64,000 bases of DNA from Chlorops oryzae (GCA_020466095.1 CM035806.1:123458938-123522937); one strand, 5' to 3'; numbered from the stretch's first letter, positions 10,590 to 21,591 are shown. Notes: a model not told the origin generated them from the sequence alone. Made by a program: numbers and translations.

Positions 10590-10880
10590 TTTGCTAACAC
10601 CGAATACAAAAACCGGGTTAATATTTAATACGGCACTGACAGGGAAGCTTTCCCGTGCAGCAAATGAGAGGTGAAGGATGTGTTTGGAAATGTTAATTTT
10701 GATCAGAAGTCTTGGAATATTTTGTGATGCCGCTTTCATCATTAGCTCCATTAATCTATTTTTGTTCCTGCGGTTATTGCAATGGTCTTCTAATATTATT
10801 GCTTCCAATATTCCTTTGGCTTTTTCAGCTTCTTTAAACATTTCTAATAAAGTAAAAGAGCGGTCAGTTTGCAAAATAGG
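10590..10880 (-). other. Unidentified minus-strand reading frame
   Basis: A minus-strand frame (10,581-10,907) includes a charged helical stretch, with EMFKEAEKAKGILEAI followed by NNRRNKNRLMELMMKAA. This looks more protein-like than the neighbouring noise and could be a remnant of a transposon protein. It runs into the next repeat. I do not recognise it and infer no function. Confidence 0.25.
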
Positions 10881-11080
10881 ACCCACCTTAGGTGAGACTG
10901 TTAGCAACTAGACCATAAAAACTATGGAGCACGTCTAACCTAAGGTCGACCTCTATAGGTCTCACCGCTGACTGTTCCGTAAGAGATCGAGGGGCGGTGA
11001 GTTCATTTTTTGTTGTACTCTTTCTATGCGCTTGTTGTTGTCTGCTTTAAGTTCGCATTCTGATCGACGTACCGTCAACA

Positions 11081-11153
11081 GTTGATTAGCGTAAAGGGTA
11101 AGACTCTCGCTCAGCAACCACGCAGGTCGAGGTTCGATCCCTGGCTCGGTTGC
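11081..11153 (+). other. tRNA-like module 1 of copy 1
   Basis: A-box-like TAGCGTAAAGGG is followed 44 bp later by a perfect B box, GGTTCGATCCC. The T-arm can pair at four of five positions. A T run (pol III terminator type) follows at once. An intact acceptor stem is not seen, so it is a tRNA-derived promoter, not a working tRNA. Confidence 0.6.
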
Positions 11154-11408
11154 ACATTTTTTTTCTTCTCTATTGCCTAGAGTTTTTTTTTAATGGTCAT
11201 ATTTTAATTAATTTTTTTTATTAGTTAATTTTGAAATATAAAAAATTTTTTCTTTAATATGTTAGTATTTTTTCATATTTAAATTTTTGTTAAAAGTATT
11301 TATTTTTCAATTGAAAATTTTTTGCTATGAAATATTCTATTTTATTTCACAAAAACTTGAGCACCTAAAATCTCAAGTCAGCATTTTGATCAACATATTG
11401 AATTTCCT

Positions 11409-11480
11409 TGCTTAGCGTAATGGTTAAGACGCAGACTTACCAACCCAGAGATCAGCGGTTCGAGGTTCGTTCGAGACGAG
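11409..11480 (+). other. tRNA-like module 2 of copy 1
   Basis: TAGCGTAATGGTTAAGACGC fits the A box very well, and GGTTCGAGGTT about 45 bp on fits a B box. The D-arm and anticodon-arm region resembles a tRNA but no clean acceptor stem follows. Confidence 0.55.
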
Positions 11481-11945
11481 AAAATTAAAAAAACATAACT
11501 AATGTTTAAAGTTTAAACAAAAAGATTTAAAAAATAAACAAAATGAAAAGAAGAAAAAAAAAATAAAACAAAAATTAAAATTTTTTTTCCATAAAATAAC
11601 AAAATCGTCGATTGACCTCCAACTCACCCAAAACGTCTCACCATGGGTGAGTAGGTTGTGAGTCTCAATTACTGCAGGGAACTTTTCATATGTGTTCGTG
11701 TGTGTTAGAACCCTGTAGTAAACGAGCGGTCAGTTTGCAAAATAGGACCCACCTTAGGTGAGACTGTTAGCAACTAGACCATAAAAACTATGGAGCACGT
11801 CTAACCTAAGGTCGACCTCTATAGGTCTCACCGCTGACTGTTCCGTAAGAGATCGAGGGGCGGTGAGTTCATTTTTTTGTTGTACTCTTGCTGCGCTTGT
11901 TGTTGTCTGCATTAAGTTCGCATTCTGATCGGCGTACCGTCAAGA

Positions 11946-12018
11946 GTTGATTAGCGTAAAGGGTAAGACTCTCGCTCAGCAACCACGCAGGTCGAGGTTC
12001 GATCCCTGGCTCGGTTGG
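11946..12018 (+). other. tRNA-like module 1 of copy 2
   Basis: Same A box (TAGCGTAAAGGG) and B box (GGTTCGATCCC) as in copy 1, with a T run following. Confidence 0.6.
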
Positions 12019-12274
12019 ACATTTTTTTTTCTTCTCTATTGCCTAGAGTTTTTTTTTTTTATGTTCATATTTTAATTAATTTTTTTTATTAGTTAATTTT
12101 GAAAAATACAAAATTTTTTCTTTAATATGTAAGTATTTTTTCATAATTAATTTTTTTTAAGTATTTATTTTTCAATTGAAAAATTTTTGCTATGAAAAAT
12201 TCAATTTTATTTCAAAATAACTTGAGCAACCAAAAACTCAACTCAGCATTTTGATCAACATTATAAATTTTCTT

Positions 12275-12346
12275 GTTTAGCGTAATGGTTAAGACGCAGA
12301 CTTACCAACCCAGAGATCAGCGGTTCGAGGTTCGTTCGAGACGAGA
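12275..12346 (+). other. tRNA-like module 2 of copy 2
   Basis: A-box-like TAGCGTAATGGTTAAGACGC and GGTTCGAGGTT are retained unchanged from copy 1. Confidence 0.55.
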
Positions 12347-13344
12347 AAATTAAAAAAACATAACTAATGTTTAAAAAAAAAAAGATTAAAAACATAAAAA
12401 CAAAAAATAAACAAAGTAAAAACAAGAAGAAAAAAATAAAACAAATATAAAAAAATTTTTTTTCCATAAATAAACAAAATCGTCAATTGACCTCCAACTC
12501 ACCCAAAACGTCTCACCATGGGTGAGTCTTACATGCACTACTCTCTTTCTAATGTAGGCCCCATGTTAAAGAGGTGAGTTGAATGCATATAAGAGTAAAT
12601 TATGTGGGGACTAGTTGTAGTCTTTTTGAGGTGCGCCATAGGTGAGTAGGGGGTGAGTCTCAATTACTGCAGGGAAGGATTTTCGTTGTCATGCATGTGA
12701 AGGGACAATGTGTAAAATATGAATTCGTACAGATAATTTTTTGGGCAAAATAATTTTTTTTGACATTTTACAAATTTTCCAAGATGTTCAATTAAAATTC
12801 ACACAGAAATATATTTGAATTTATGTTTGAAGTAAAAATGTATATGGGATTTTATTAGGTATTTGAGAGTAAAGCCTGTAAAACTTCAAAATACTTTTCT
12901 CCAAAACTTACGAGAAAAATTTTGAATTTTCATCACTGTGAAAGGTAGAAAGTCGTTGTTGCTAAGTGCGGTTCTACATTAAGACGCAAAACACGACTCA
13001 CTGAAATAAACTGCCCTGCAGTAATTGAGACTCACCCCCTACTCACCTATGGTGCACCTCAAAAAGACCACAACTAGTCCCCACATAATTTACTCTTACA
13101 TGCATTCAACTCACCTCTTTAACATGGGGCCTACATTAGAAAGAGAGTAGTGCATGTAAGACTCACCCATGGTGAGACGTTTTGGGTGAGTTGGAGGTCA
13201 ATTGACGATTTTGTTAATTTATGGAAAAAAAAAACTTTAATTTTTGTTTTATTTTTTTTCTTCTTGTTTTTATTTTGTTTATTTTTTGTTTATATTTTTT
13301 AAATCTTTTTGTTTAAACATTATTTATGTTTTTTTAATTTTCTC

Positions 13345-13414
13345 GTCTCGAACGAACCTTGAACCGCTGATCTCTGGGTTGGTAAGTCTGCGTCGTAACC
13401 ATTACGCTAAACAA
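13345..13414 (-). other. tRNA-like module 2 of copy 3
   Basis: Minus-strand counterpart of module 2. The A-box region carries a small change (GACGACG where copies 1 and 2 have AAGACGC), and the B box reads GGTTCAAGGTT. Confidence 0.5.
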
Positions 13415-13670
13415 GGAAATTTAATATGTTGATCAAAATGCTGACTTGAGTTTTTGGGTACTCAAGTTTTTGTGAAATAAAATAGAATTTTTCATAGCAA
13501 AAAAAATTCAATTGAAAAATAAATACTTTAAAAAAAATTTTTAATATGAAAAAATACTTACATATTAAAGAAAAAATTTTTTATTTTTCAAAAATAACTA
13601 ATAAAAAAAAATTAATTAAAATATGAACATAAAAAAAAACTCTAGGCAATAGAGAAGAAAAAAAATGTCC

Positions 13671-13743
13671 AACCGAGCCAGGGATCGAACCTCGACCTGC
13701 GTGGTTGCTGAGCGAGAGTCTTACCCTTTACGCTAATCAACTG
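13671..13743 (-). other. tRNA-like module 1 of copy 3
   Basis: Minus-strand copy with intact TAGCGTAAAGGG and GGTTCGATCCC boxes and T run, like copies 1 and 2. Confidence 0.6.
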
Positions 13744-14682
13744 TTGACGGTACGTCGATCAGAATGCGAACTTAAAGCAGACAACAACAAGCGCACAGCA
13801 AGAGTACAAAAAAAAAATGAACTCACCGCCCCTCGATCTCTTACGGAACTTTCAGCGGACCTATAGAGGTCGACCTTAGGTTAGACGTGCTCCATAGTTT
13901 TTATGGTCTAGTTGCTAACAGTCTCACCTAAGGTGGGTCCTATTTTGCAAACTGACCGCTCGTTTACTGCAGGGTAATAAGAGGGACGGAGATGTAATGT
14001 CGTCCGTCTCTACCACTCTCATGTGTTTAAATCCAGTGAGTCGTGTTTTGCCTTTTAATGCAGAACCGTACTTATATGTTGCTTAATGATAATTACGGGG
14101 GAGAACGTAGGAGAGAAGTAAAAAGTAAGAAGGCGCTTAAAATTTCGCCTGGGATTAATTCTCTTTCCTAGTGCGCCGGGGGAATTTATATATTTATGTT
14201 TCCGAATTTATTTATTTATTTACTTATGTTTCTAAAAATTTGTTTTTAAAAAAAAGTCTTTTTTCTGCCGTTCGGCTCTTCTTCTTCCTGATCCCTGCAA
14301 TGTGTTAGAGCTACGCTGCTTCAACATAGGCATATAGCATGAGGAAAAGAGAAGCACGCTATGGCAGCGAAATATTTAGCTCTGCTGTGGTGAAATGCAT
14401 TGCCACTTTTATTTTTAATTTTGGGCGATTTTCGAGTACATTACATATAAAATATCTACCAAACTCATAAAATGCCATGAAAAGCTTGAAAAACATAAAA
14501 CTAATTAAGGATTTTCAATATTAAGGAGAAATGGAAATTGTTCTTTTAGTCCTACCTTAAGCAAATAATTTTTTATCACACTGTTTCAGCAAAAATACTA
14601 AATTCTATGTACAATAAAATTCGTACCCGTAGTCAAAAATGTATGTCAATTTATTACAAAATGAAAACATTCGCGCACATTA

Positions 14683-15209
14683 GTCGTCGTTCATACTATG
14701 AGACAAGACAAGCGAGAGACACGGTGGTTGTAGGCAAGGGACGTTCGGGGTAGGGAGAGGGGTACGTGTCTTACGTACTCGGCGACACGCTTTGTGCTTG
14801 TCCTTCTCATCATAAAAATAGTGCTGCCATATTTGGGTAAATATTCTCTTCTTATGAAGAAGCATATCTACAGATTTCGGAAATAATTTAAAAAGCTAGC
14901 TTTGAAGTATTAAATACGAAAAATTGTGGAGAATAGCTTACACTTTTTCTAAAAAAGATCTTTGGACCAACTTATTTTGTCGAAAACCGTGATAATAATT
15001 TATTTATCTTATTTCAAGAGCGTAGGGGATTTTTAATTCAGATTGTAGGTATTTCAAAATATTTTTTCTGGCAGCACTGTATAAAACCAGTTTCTTCTTC
15101 TATTTCAAATGTCGCAGAGACAATTTTTACTAGTATGAACACGAATAAGACACCAAAAGAGAATTCACCGTGTCTCTCGCTTGTCTTGTCTCATAGTATG
15201 AACGACGAC
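14683..15209. mobile_element. PIF/Harbinger-like MITE, 527 bp
   Basis: Inverted ends start GTCGTCGTTCATACTATGAG and match for about 43 bp. TTA flanks both sides (14,680-14,682 and 15,210-15,212), the 3-bp TWA target of PIF/Harbinger elements. The unoccupied site can be read in the reverse-oriented repeat R copy near 62,206-62,216. No transposase frame. Confidence 0.85.
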
Positions 15210-15221
15210 TTAAGCAAAAAC

Positions 15222-15668
15222 TAGTGATGCCACGAATAGTGGATTTGGCCGAATACCGAATACCGAATATTCGGTCAACCTCTCGGCCGACTAACGAATA
15301 TTCGGCAACCGAATATTCGGCACGTAGTAAAGACAGCTTGAGCCTACTCGCGACTAGCTGGAGTCAAGGCAAAAACTGCCGCTGAAAAATTTGCCCACTG
15401 TTTATAATGTTTTCGAAGAAAATTTAGAAGAAGCTAGCGTACATTTAATATTTCTAAAGAATAAAAAGCAAATCTGCTGTATTTTTAGATCTCGTTAATT
15501 AAATTTTTTAACGTTATTGTGAGAAAAACTTAATTTGTAGTTACTGCTGATTTTTTCAATAAGTTATTTCTACTATTCGGTATTCGGCCGAATATTTTAA
15601 CTATTCGGCCGAATACCGAATACTGAAAAATGACGCCGAATAGTGGCCGAATATTCGTGGCATCACTA
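15222..15668. mobile_element. hAT-like MITE, TATTCGG family, copy 1
   Basis: Termini TAGTGATGCCACGAATA are inverted, followed by many CCGAATATTCGG subrepeats. GCAAAAAC is duplicated exactly at 15,214-15,221 and 15,669-15,676. A second copy lies inverted at 26,010-26,472. It is non-coding, with dyad-rich ends that would fold strongly. Confidence 0.92.
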
Positions 15669-15965
15669 GCAAAAACATATCTTAATATATTTTTTAAAGT
15701 TTCAATTACGAACTTTTCAAGCAATATAAAAAACCGAGCTGACGCCGTGTTTCTTTGATAACTTTCTTGCAAGTGGCATCATAGTGCCACTTTGTGTCTA
15801 CCTGTATTGTTGTTGGTAGCTTTCTGGTGAATTTCTCGAATTTGTTGAATTTCCTATTCCTGCTTAAAGTTTTTGTTGGTAGCTTTTTGGTGAATATCCC
15901 CAATTTGTTGAATTTCCTATGCCTGCCTAATGGTGTATATCCCCATCGCGGCAGAGGCTTTTCGA

Positions 15966-16570
15966 CGTCGACAGTTAGACCTACAGTCCTACATGATTGC
16001 TACCAAGTATTACAGTATGAGAAACGCGCTAATAGGCAATTCACCAAAGGCAACAACAACCACACGGCATACCAGGCAATCCACCACGATGCCTCTTTGG
16101 GCATTGTTGTCGTCTCTAGAAATTGGGCACACACAAGCTGTTAGTTTTTTTAAGGGATTTTTTTTCATTTATAAACAGAAAAAATCAGATATTATAAAGA
16201 TTTTTTAAAGAATGATTGTACCATTTTAAACAGTAGAATTTATTTTAACATTTATTTTTTCTTTTTAGTAATAGAAAAATTCACGTACTACAAAAAACTG
16301 ATTTCCGAGTTTTTGGTCTTGTTTAATTTAGACGTTAGTGTGGCATCCATGGACAACAGATGGTGCCAAATGGAACGAGTCAATAGTGCAAATCGATGGT
16401 GAAAATAGTAACCGACTACAATTTGAACGTTTAGCTTTTAGAAATGAGAATTTCGGCGTTATTCGAAACTTGAATTTTACACCCAAAATTCAGATGGCGC
16501 TTGAAACAAAGACGGCATAAATACTTATTTTTTAATCGTTGACATCCTCTACAAAAATTTATTTAATCGG
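15966..16570. other. Anonymous sequence after repeat R
   Basis: Contains CAACAACAAC and AT-rich stretches. Short plus-strand frames at 15,930 and 16,338 show no recognisable protein. Nothing further can be supported. Confidence 0.35.
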
Positions 16571-16785
16571 CCGATTTTTAGGGGTACCTCCAGCGTTAGA
16601 GTCTGCCTCAAAAATCATCTGAATTGTGTAAAGTCACAAGCTTTCGACACATTTTTGTGAAATGAAGAATTTGAGCTTTGTTTTAGCCTCCGATTAAAAA
16701 ATATATAGCTGTTTATCTGTGTAGGGTATACTATGGTCTGGTTCGCTTTACTATAACACCCTTACTTTTTTTATTTTGAAACATG
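16571..16785 (-). repeat. INE-like family A fragment, reverse orientation
   Basis: Reads in reverse as GTAAGGGTGTTATAGTAAAG at its start and later the GAGGCAGACTCTAAC and GGAGGTACCCCT landmarks of family A. Much of the middle is missing compared with 42,183-43,030. Confidence 0.6.
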
Positions 16786-18291
16786 AATTTTAAAAATATA
16801 TAAATTTCTTTTATGTCGAATTATCTTGCTTTTTATTTGGTTTTATTATGTTTTAAGAATTCTTTTGAGTACTCGGTTCAGTATCGATAAAAGCTTTGCG
16901 CTTAGAGTATTTGTGCATCGCTGACGAAGTCGTTCAATTTAAATGCAATATTGAATAGTGATTTGCGGGGGTCGCAGATACTCAAATGTACTCTTAAATG
17001 AAGGAGCATCTCTACTTTGTTGTTTGCAACTTCAATTTTACTTAAAAAGGGTCAAAATATAAAGTAACGGCATGTTTAAAAATCGCAAATTCTTCGACTT
17101 ATTTTTGACAGTCAGCTGATTTTAACTCAACTTCACCACACCATTCGGAGCCATATAGCATTTTGACAGGCTTTGCCATACTGTAATACTTGGTATGGTT
17201 TTTATCGTCCGCTTTTGTTGCTTTCTTATCGCGGAGAAGTGAAACTTTCTAGGTACTTGTCCATTCGGCCACGACTCTTCTGGAAGAGTAATTGGCGATT
17301 CCTATTTTTGACTCAAACATTTTGAGTGATATTTGTAATGGTATGGCTTAATAAAAATTATTGCTACACACATTTTTCGGTTTTTCCGTACTTTTCTTTC
17401 TATTTAAATTTTTTTTCAATGTTTAATTTCTTGCTTTTGATTTTCCTGTGTGGGGATTTGAGCCTCCGAACTCTCCCTTTATAGTCATGTGCTCAAAATC
17501 GACACCGTGTTCGCCAAATCAAAATGGCTGGATTTTTTTTAGTTTATAAGTTTAAAGTCAAATTGCATTTATTTTTTTGTGTCAGATCCACTTTTCCAAA
17601 TTTTTGAAAATCTAATCGGAAGTTGGAATATAAGTTCAAATTCTAAATTTCATTCCGAAATGCAATATACCTTCCAAACAGATTGTGTCACGTATAAAAA
17701 AGACTTTCTCATATTTTTCTTCTAGCGTGTTCTCGCTTTAGCCGAAAACACGTGTTTTTGACGTTTTCGTAATTCCGACTGATATCACGAAGAAATCAAG
17801 TAGTCTTGCCATACAGAAAACTGTCAAATGAAAATACGATACAGTATGAAAATACGCTTGCTTTGAACGAAATTATGCACGAAATTGAAAACACGTAATT
17901 TTAAAAACTACTTTGAACAGTCTATTTCTAAAAATAGGGAAAATTCGATTGCATGTCATCACTCATGTGATTTCCTCGTGGGTCTTGTTTTCGGTTTCCC
18001 GCTTATTTATTCCAACCAGAATACTTAGAATTTTGGCGCACTCGATTCTTTGACACATTAGCATACACAGGCTTTCATACAAAAAAACCCTTAGTTAACA
18101 AACATACACACAAAGGTTTTCATATGCACAGCCACAATTCTAGTAGCGCTCTTTAGAAAAATATTTTTTATCTATTCTAGTAAATTAAAAAAATTATATC
18201 CACAAACAAAAAAACAAAATTAAAGTTGAAAAAAAAAAACAAACAGCTTCCATGAGCTTCGTACCGAACGCTTCTCGGTTATCAGGCCAGC
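16786..18291. other. Anonymous DNA with an INE-like scrap
   Basis: 17,580-17,700 retains family A-like text (CCACTTTTCCAAATTTTTGA and a CAATATACCTTCC end). At 17,455-17,520 the minus strand has a B-box-like GGCTCAAATCC. Otherwise there is no gene or element boundary. Confidence 0.4.
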
Positions 18292-18299
18292 ATTCATAC

Positions 18300-18533
18300 C
18301 ATATATTACTATATATGTCACTCTCATAGATTTTTGGCGGGACATTTCGTGCCAGTTAGAAAGAGATGTTACTCGGCAGGCAAAAGAAGAGCGAGAGATA
18401 AATACTTTTGGTGAGTACCTCAGTGCAAAATGCTCATTTTGGTGGGTACCCAAGACCGTGGTGGGTACCCAGGACCGTGGTGAAACGAGCCAAAACCGAA
18501 ACGGCTCCTGAGTGACATATATAGTAATATATG
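18300..18533 (+). mobile_element. 234-bp hAT-like MITE, copy A
   Basis: The termini are CATATATTACTATATATGTC and its inverse. ATTCATAC is duplicated exactly at 18,292-18,299 and 18,534-18,541. The interior contains GGTGGGTACCCA repeated twice. Copy B starts only 15 bp away in reverse orientation, so the pair folds into a near-perfect hairpin of 230-bp arms. Confidence 0.9.
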
Positions 18534-18548
18534 ATTCATACTCTACGC

Positions 18549-18782
18549 CATATATTACTATATATGTCACTCAGGAGCCGTTTCGGTTTTGGCTCGTTTC
18601 ACCACGGTCCTGGGTACCCACCACGGTCTTGGGTACCCACCAAAATGAGCATTTTGCACTGAGGTACTCACCAAAAGTATTTATCTCTCGCTCTTCTTTT
18701 GCCTGCCGAGTAACATCTCTTTCTAACTGGCACGAAATGTCCCGCCAAAAATCTATGAGAGTGACATATATAGTAATATATG
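18549..18782 (-). mobile_element. 234-bp hAT-like MITE, copy B (inverted)
   Basis: Same family as copy A with almost identical sequence. It has its own exact 8-bp duplication, CTCTACGC, at 18,541-18,548 and 18,783-18,790. The two duplications overlap in the reconstructed target ATTCATACTCTACGC, which shows two separate insertions into one short site. Confidence 0.9.
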
Positions 18783-18790
18783 CTCTACGC

Positions 18791-20685
18791 TGACAACTTA
18801 GCAGGTACTGTCATACCCGCTATAAATGCTGAAGACATAATGACGAGAGCACTTTTTCTCTCAGATTCTGTAACATTTCAATGTTAATTCCCTGTTACAG
18901 CACGATTTCTCCTTCTGTTAAATCGATCGGTCTGTTAACGGATCCGCGTGTTCTAGCTAGCTAGGGTTCGAACCTTGTTGAATGATAAAAATTTTGTAAC
19001 ATAAAAAAAAAAATTTTGTTGTTTTTTTTTTTCAAAGAATAAAATGTAAATATATTAATACAAAAGTTAAATTCTGATAAAAACCATTTTTATTCGGAAT
19101 TTTTTGGTAAAATGTACTTGCCAAAATCAATTTTCGTCGATTTAATCCTTAAATTTTTGAAACAAAAATTTATTTTATCCATAGAATGGGAGCACATAAA
19201 TAGCACATAATTCCCACCTATAAACGATTTTTCGAAAAGTTCGTTAAGTGCCAATTTTTGCGGTGTCAAGCTACACCCCCCCTTTCATACAATTTATTTT
19301 TGTCCTTAAAATCTGACAAGGACGAGCACAAAATTTTTTAAGTCGGTACATAAATAGCACATAAAAAGCACGTAATTCTGAGAAAAAAATTTTTTGATTT
19401 CATGAAAAGGGGGCAGCTTGACGTACCTATCGAAGAGTTCGCATACACAAAACGTGAATTCGAAAAGAAAATCGCATGACGCAATACCAAGAGGCGAGAT
19501 GATAATACATAAAGAAGATTGCCCAGTAAGCATGTTGCTGCAAATCGCATGACTTTTTATTAGAAGGTAAGTTAGCAAATAGCACTGATAAAGCAAACGC
19601 TTAAGTTTTCGAAACAAACATTTATGTAACCCTAGAAAGGTGAACTTCGCCGAAGCGACCGAGTACGTTTTTCATATAAAACTCGTTATCTTAAAAGGAA
19701 AATTTTAGGGTGCCATCCTTTGTCTTTTATAAAAATAAACTATGAAAAATAAAACGGAATATGTACTGGGATTCAATTCAGGTTTGTAAATTGTACGAAA
19801 TTAGCTGTCGAAATTTGTATGGAAAAATTGTATCGAAATATGAAACATTTCCCATTGGTTTTTGGCGCGGAAACCGTGATAATTTCTCTCGTAAAACTGT
19901 TTCTTTTTTCTTGCCTTGTGTGCGATTTGAACCTGGGAACTCTCGTTTTCTCTAGTCCTGTGTTCATATAGTCCTGTGAAATATAGGATAGCAACAATTT
20001 TAATGATCATGTTTCAATCCCCTACGTGATTAATTGGCGATTGCTCTATATTTTGTTTTTGTACTTTAAATACGGATCGTTTTTGAAACATATAGAAGAG
20101 TCGTTTTCGAGTCTTCTTTTAATCTTCCATGTGATCAATCGCTTTTAAATCATCAAGGGGGCTCGAAAAAGACTCGTATATGAATCTTCTCATAAAACAG
20201 TCTTCCAAATGTTGGGTGGGACGTATCATCATCTAAAAGGGCTTATTTTGCGTTGATTATTTTTTTTTTCGATTATTCATCTATTATAATCCAGGGTGGG
20301 CATGAGAGCTCCATGGAGCTGTGAGAGTAAAAACTTGTGTAGCAACACAAAAAGCAGCGACAGAGAAGATAACGAAATATTTGTCAGTGACAGAAAATTA
20401 ACGAATCAGAAAAGGCTGTAGCTACATTCTAAAAAGAGAAAGCAAGCGAAAAGTTTTTAACATAGCATGCTTTGCATAGTTTTGCTTATGAAATATTATA
20501 AATTTTGTTTTCCACTTTGCTTGTTTGGCCGCATTCAAGTTTCAATTTTTTCAAAAAGTTTTAACTTTCTAAACATTTTTCTCAGTGCAGTGTAAAGCGC
20601 CCCAGTCGGCAATTGGGTCTTGCATGAATTTATTCTTGTAAGAATTCGTCGATGAAATAAGTAAGATATGTAATGTCGAAAAATA
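18791..20685. other. Anonymous AT-rich DNA
   Basis: No gene recognised. Similar GCACATAAATAGCACATAA text at 19,186 and 19,347 hints at an old local repeat. On the minus strand, around 19,905-19,945, GGTTCAAATCG preceded by GAGAGTTCCCA resembles a tRNA T-arm/B box, possibly a SINE scrap, but no A box is convincing. Confidence 0.4.
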
Positions 20686-20851
20686 TCAGGAATAGTAAGG
20701 CAAATATTCGGCGATAGCGGACCGAGAAGTTTTGCAAATCTTATCTATTGTTTTTTTCATTTTTTGTGTTTTATGGTTCAGAAGAAAATTTATGAAGTTC
20801 TAAAGAACTCCTCGGTCCGCCATCGCCAAATTTTTGCCTTACTATTCCTGA
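20686..20851. repeat. Inverted repeat, 46-bp arms, upstream of asparagine synthetase
   Basis: The left arm 20,686-20,731 (TCAGGAATAGTAAGGC, then GGCGATAGCGGACCGA) pairs with 20,806-20,851 with few mismatches and a 74-bp loop. GCGATAGCGGACCGA recurs at 21,029-21,044. It may be a MITE; no target duplication was found. Confidence 0.7.
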
Positions 20852-21516
20852 GTTTTTTCTTATGGACGCATAAACGCATAAGAAACTGTACGTTTTCGTG
20901 GAAATGCAGAGAAGAAAAATTGGAATATACTTCCGAAAATACGCGAGCGCTTCCAAGAATTCATTTCGTGTCATTTCTCTCGCGCCGCTATCCATGACTA
21001 TTTCGACTATTTTCAAATTAAGATTTCAGCGATAGCGGACCGAAAAATAAATCAAAACTATACCTTACATTTCCTAGGACATCGCAATGTTAATTTTCAA
21101 TGATGAATTCAGCAATAGTCCATAGAGGCTATTGCAGAAAAAGTTGCTGATAAACCTTACACTTGCCAACTGGGGCGGGCAGCACACACACATGCAAAAG
21201 CTTCAATGTAGTGGTGCCCAGTTCTGATTATAATCAATTTCTAGAAAATTATTTTCCAACATTTTGTGAGCTCTGAAAACTATTTGATTACAAAACAAGA
21301 CCGAAATTATTTGCAATCCATTTATGGTTATTTCTTTCAAAACAAAAGAATATAACAAACTAAGATCAAAGAAACTGCTTTCTGGGCTATACAACAGCCG
21401 GTGGCTTTAAAAGCTGGCGAATCAAAAGGCCGGGAATCAGTTATACTTGAACTAGACACGAATTCACATGAATGCCGGTTAAATTGGAATTTGCATTTGA
21501 GATAGTGAAAGAAATA

Positions 21517-21567
21517 TATATACATATATATATGTATATATATATAAATATATATTTATATACATAA
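21517..21567. repeat. (AT)n-rich tract just upstream of asparagine synthetase
   Basis: Alternating TATATA with a few substitutions ends 25 bp before the start codon region. It probably lies in the promoter or 5' UTR. I cannot identify a transcription start. Confidence 0.7.
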
Positions 21568-21591
21568 ATAAATAAAAAGAACCCTTAGAAA

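Larger units (their letters stand above)
10852..11679 (+). mobile_element. CCCTGCAG element with twin tRNA-like modules, copy 1, truncated
   Basis: Homologous to the elements at 11,711 and 13,014. The left terminus is degraded (homology starts around AGCGGTCAGTTTGC). The right terminus ends ACTGCAGGG. Relative to copy 2 it lacks about 125 bp near the right end. It carries two tRNA-like modules and an AT-rich middle. No protein frame is present. Confidence 0.8.
11711..12674 (+). mobile_element. CCCTGCAG element with twin tRNA-like modules, copy 2
   Basis: 964 bp. It begins CCCTGTAGTAAACGAGCGG and ends AATTACTGCAGGG, giving short inverted tips of about 11 bp (CCCTGYAGTAA). Order inside: palindromic ACCTTAGGT segment, tRNA-like module 1, AT-rich stretch, tRNA-like module 2, AT-rich stretch, ACTCACC-rich tail. 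I could not identify a target duplication (flanks TGTTAGAA and AAGGATTT). It lies opposite to copy 3, making a 2.3-kb inverted repeat. Confidence 0.8.
13014..13974 (-). mobile_element. CCCTGCAG element with twin tRNA-like modules, copy 3, inverted
   Basis: 961 bp in reverse orientation relative to copies 1 and 2. Both tips read CCCTGCAGTAA as inverted repeats. It contains the full right-end segment missing from copy 1 and both tRNA-like modules. It is inserted inside the TA-target MITE 12,965-14,072, which proves it moves as a unit with these ends. Confidence 0.85.
12965..14072. mobile_element. TA-target MITE hosting copy 3 of the tRNA-bearing element
   Basis: The left arm 12,965-13,003 starts AGTGCGGTTCTACATTAAGA and ends CACGACTCACTG. 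The right arm 14,034-14,072 is its inverted match with a few substitutions. TA flanks both ends. Removing 13,014-13,974 leaves a small, roughly 147-bp inverted-repeat element. Confidence 0.7.
14515..15965 (+). repeat. Dispersed repeat R, copy 1, split by two MITEs
   Basis: Matches 61,914-62,388 in opposite orientation and, partly, 63,271-63,445. Shared landmarks are GGAGAAATGGAAATTGTTC, GACTACGGGTACGAATT-like sequence, the stretch GAACTTTTCAAGCAATATAA, AAGTGGCATCATAGTGCCAC and repeated TTGTTGGTAGCTTT boxes. The copy is interrupted at 14,683-15,209 and 15,222-15,668. It is non-coding and its class is unknown. Confidence 0.8.

Noticed and set aside
11081..11153. Genuine tRNA gene
   Set aside because: The A and B boxes are good, but I cannot pair an acceptor stem, and the sequence is repeated inside a mobile element.
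18220..18793. Pair of near-identical 93-116-codon frames on opposite strands
   Set aside because: They are the two arms of the head-to-head MITE pair translated, not genes.
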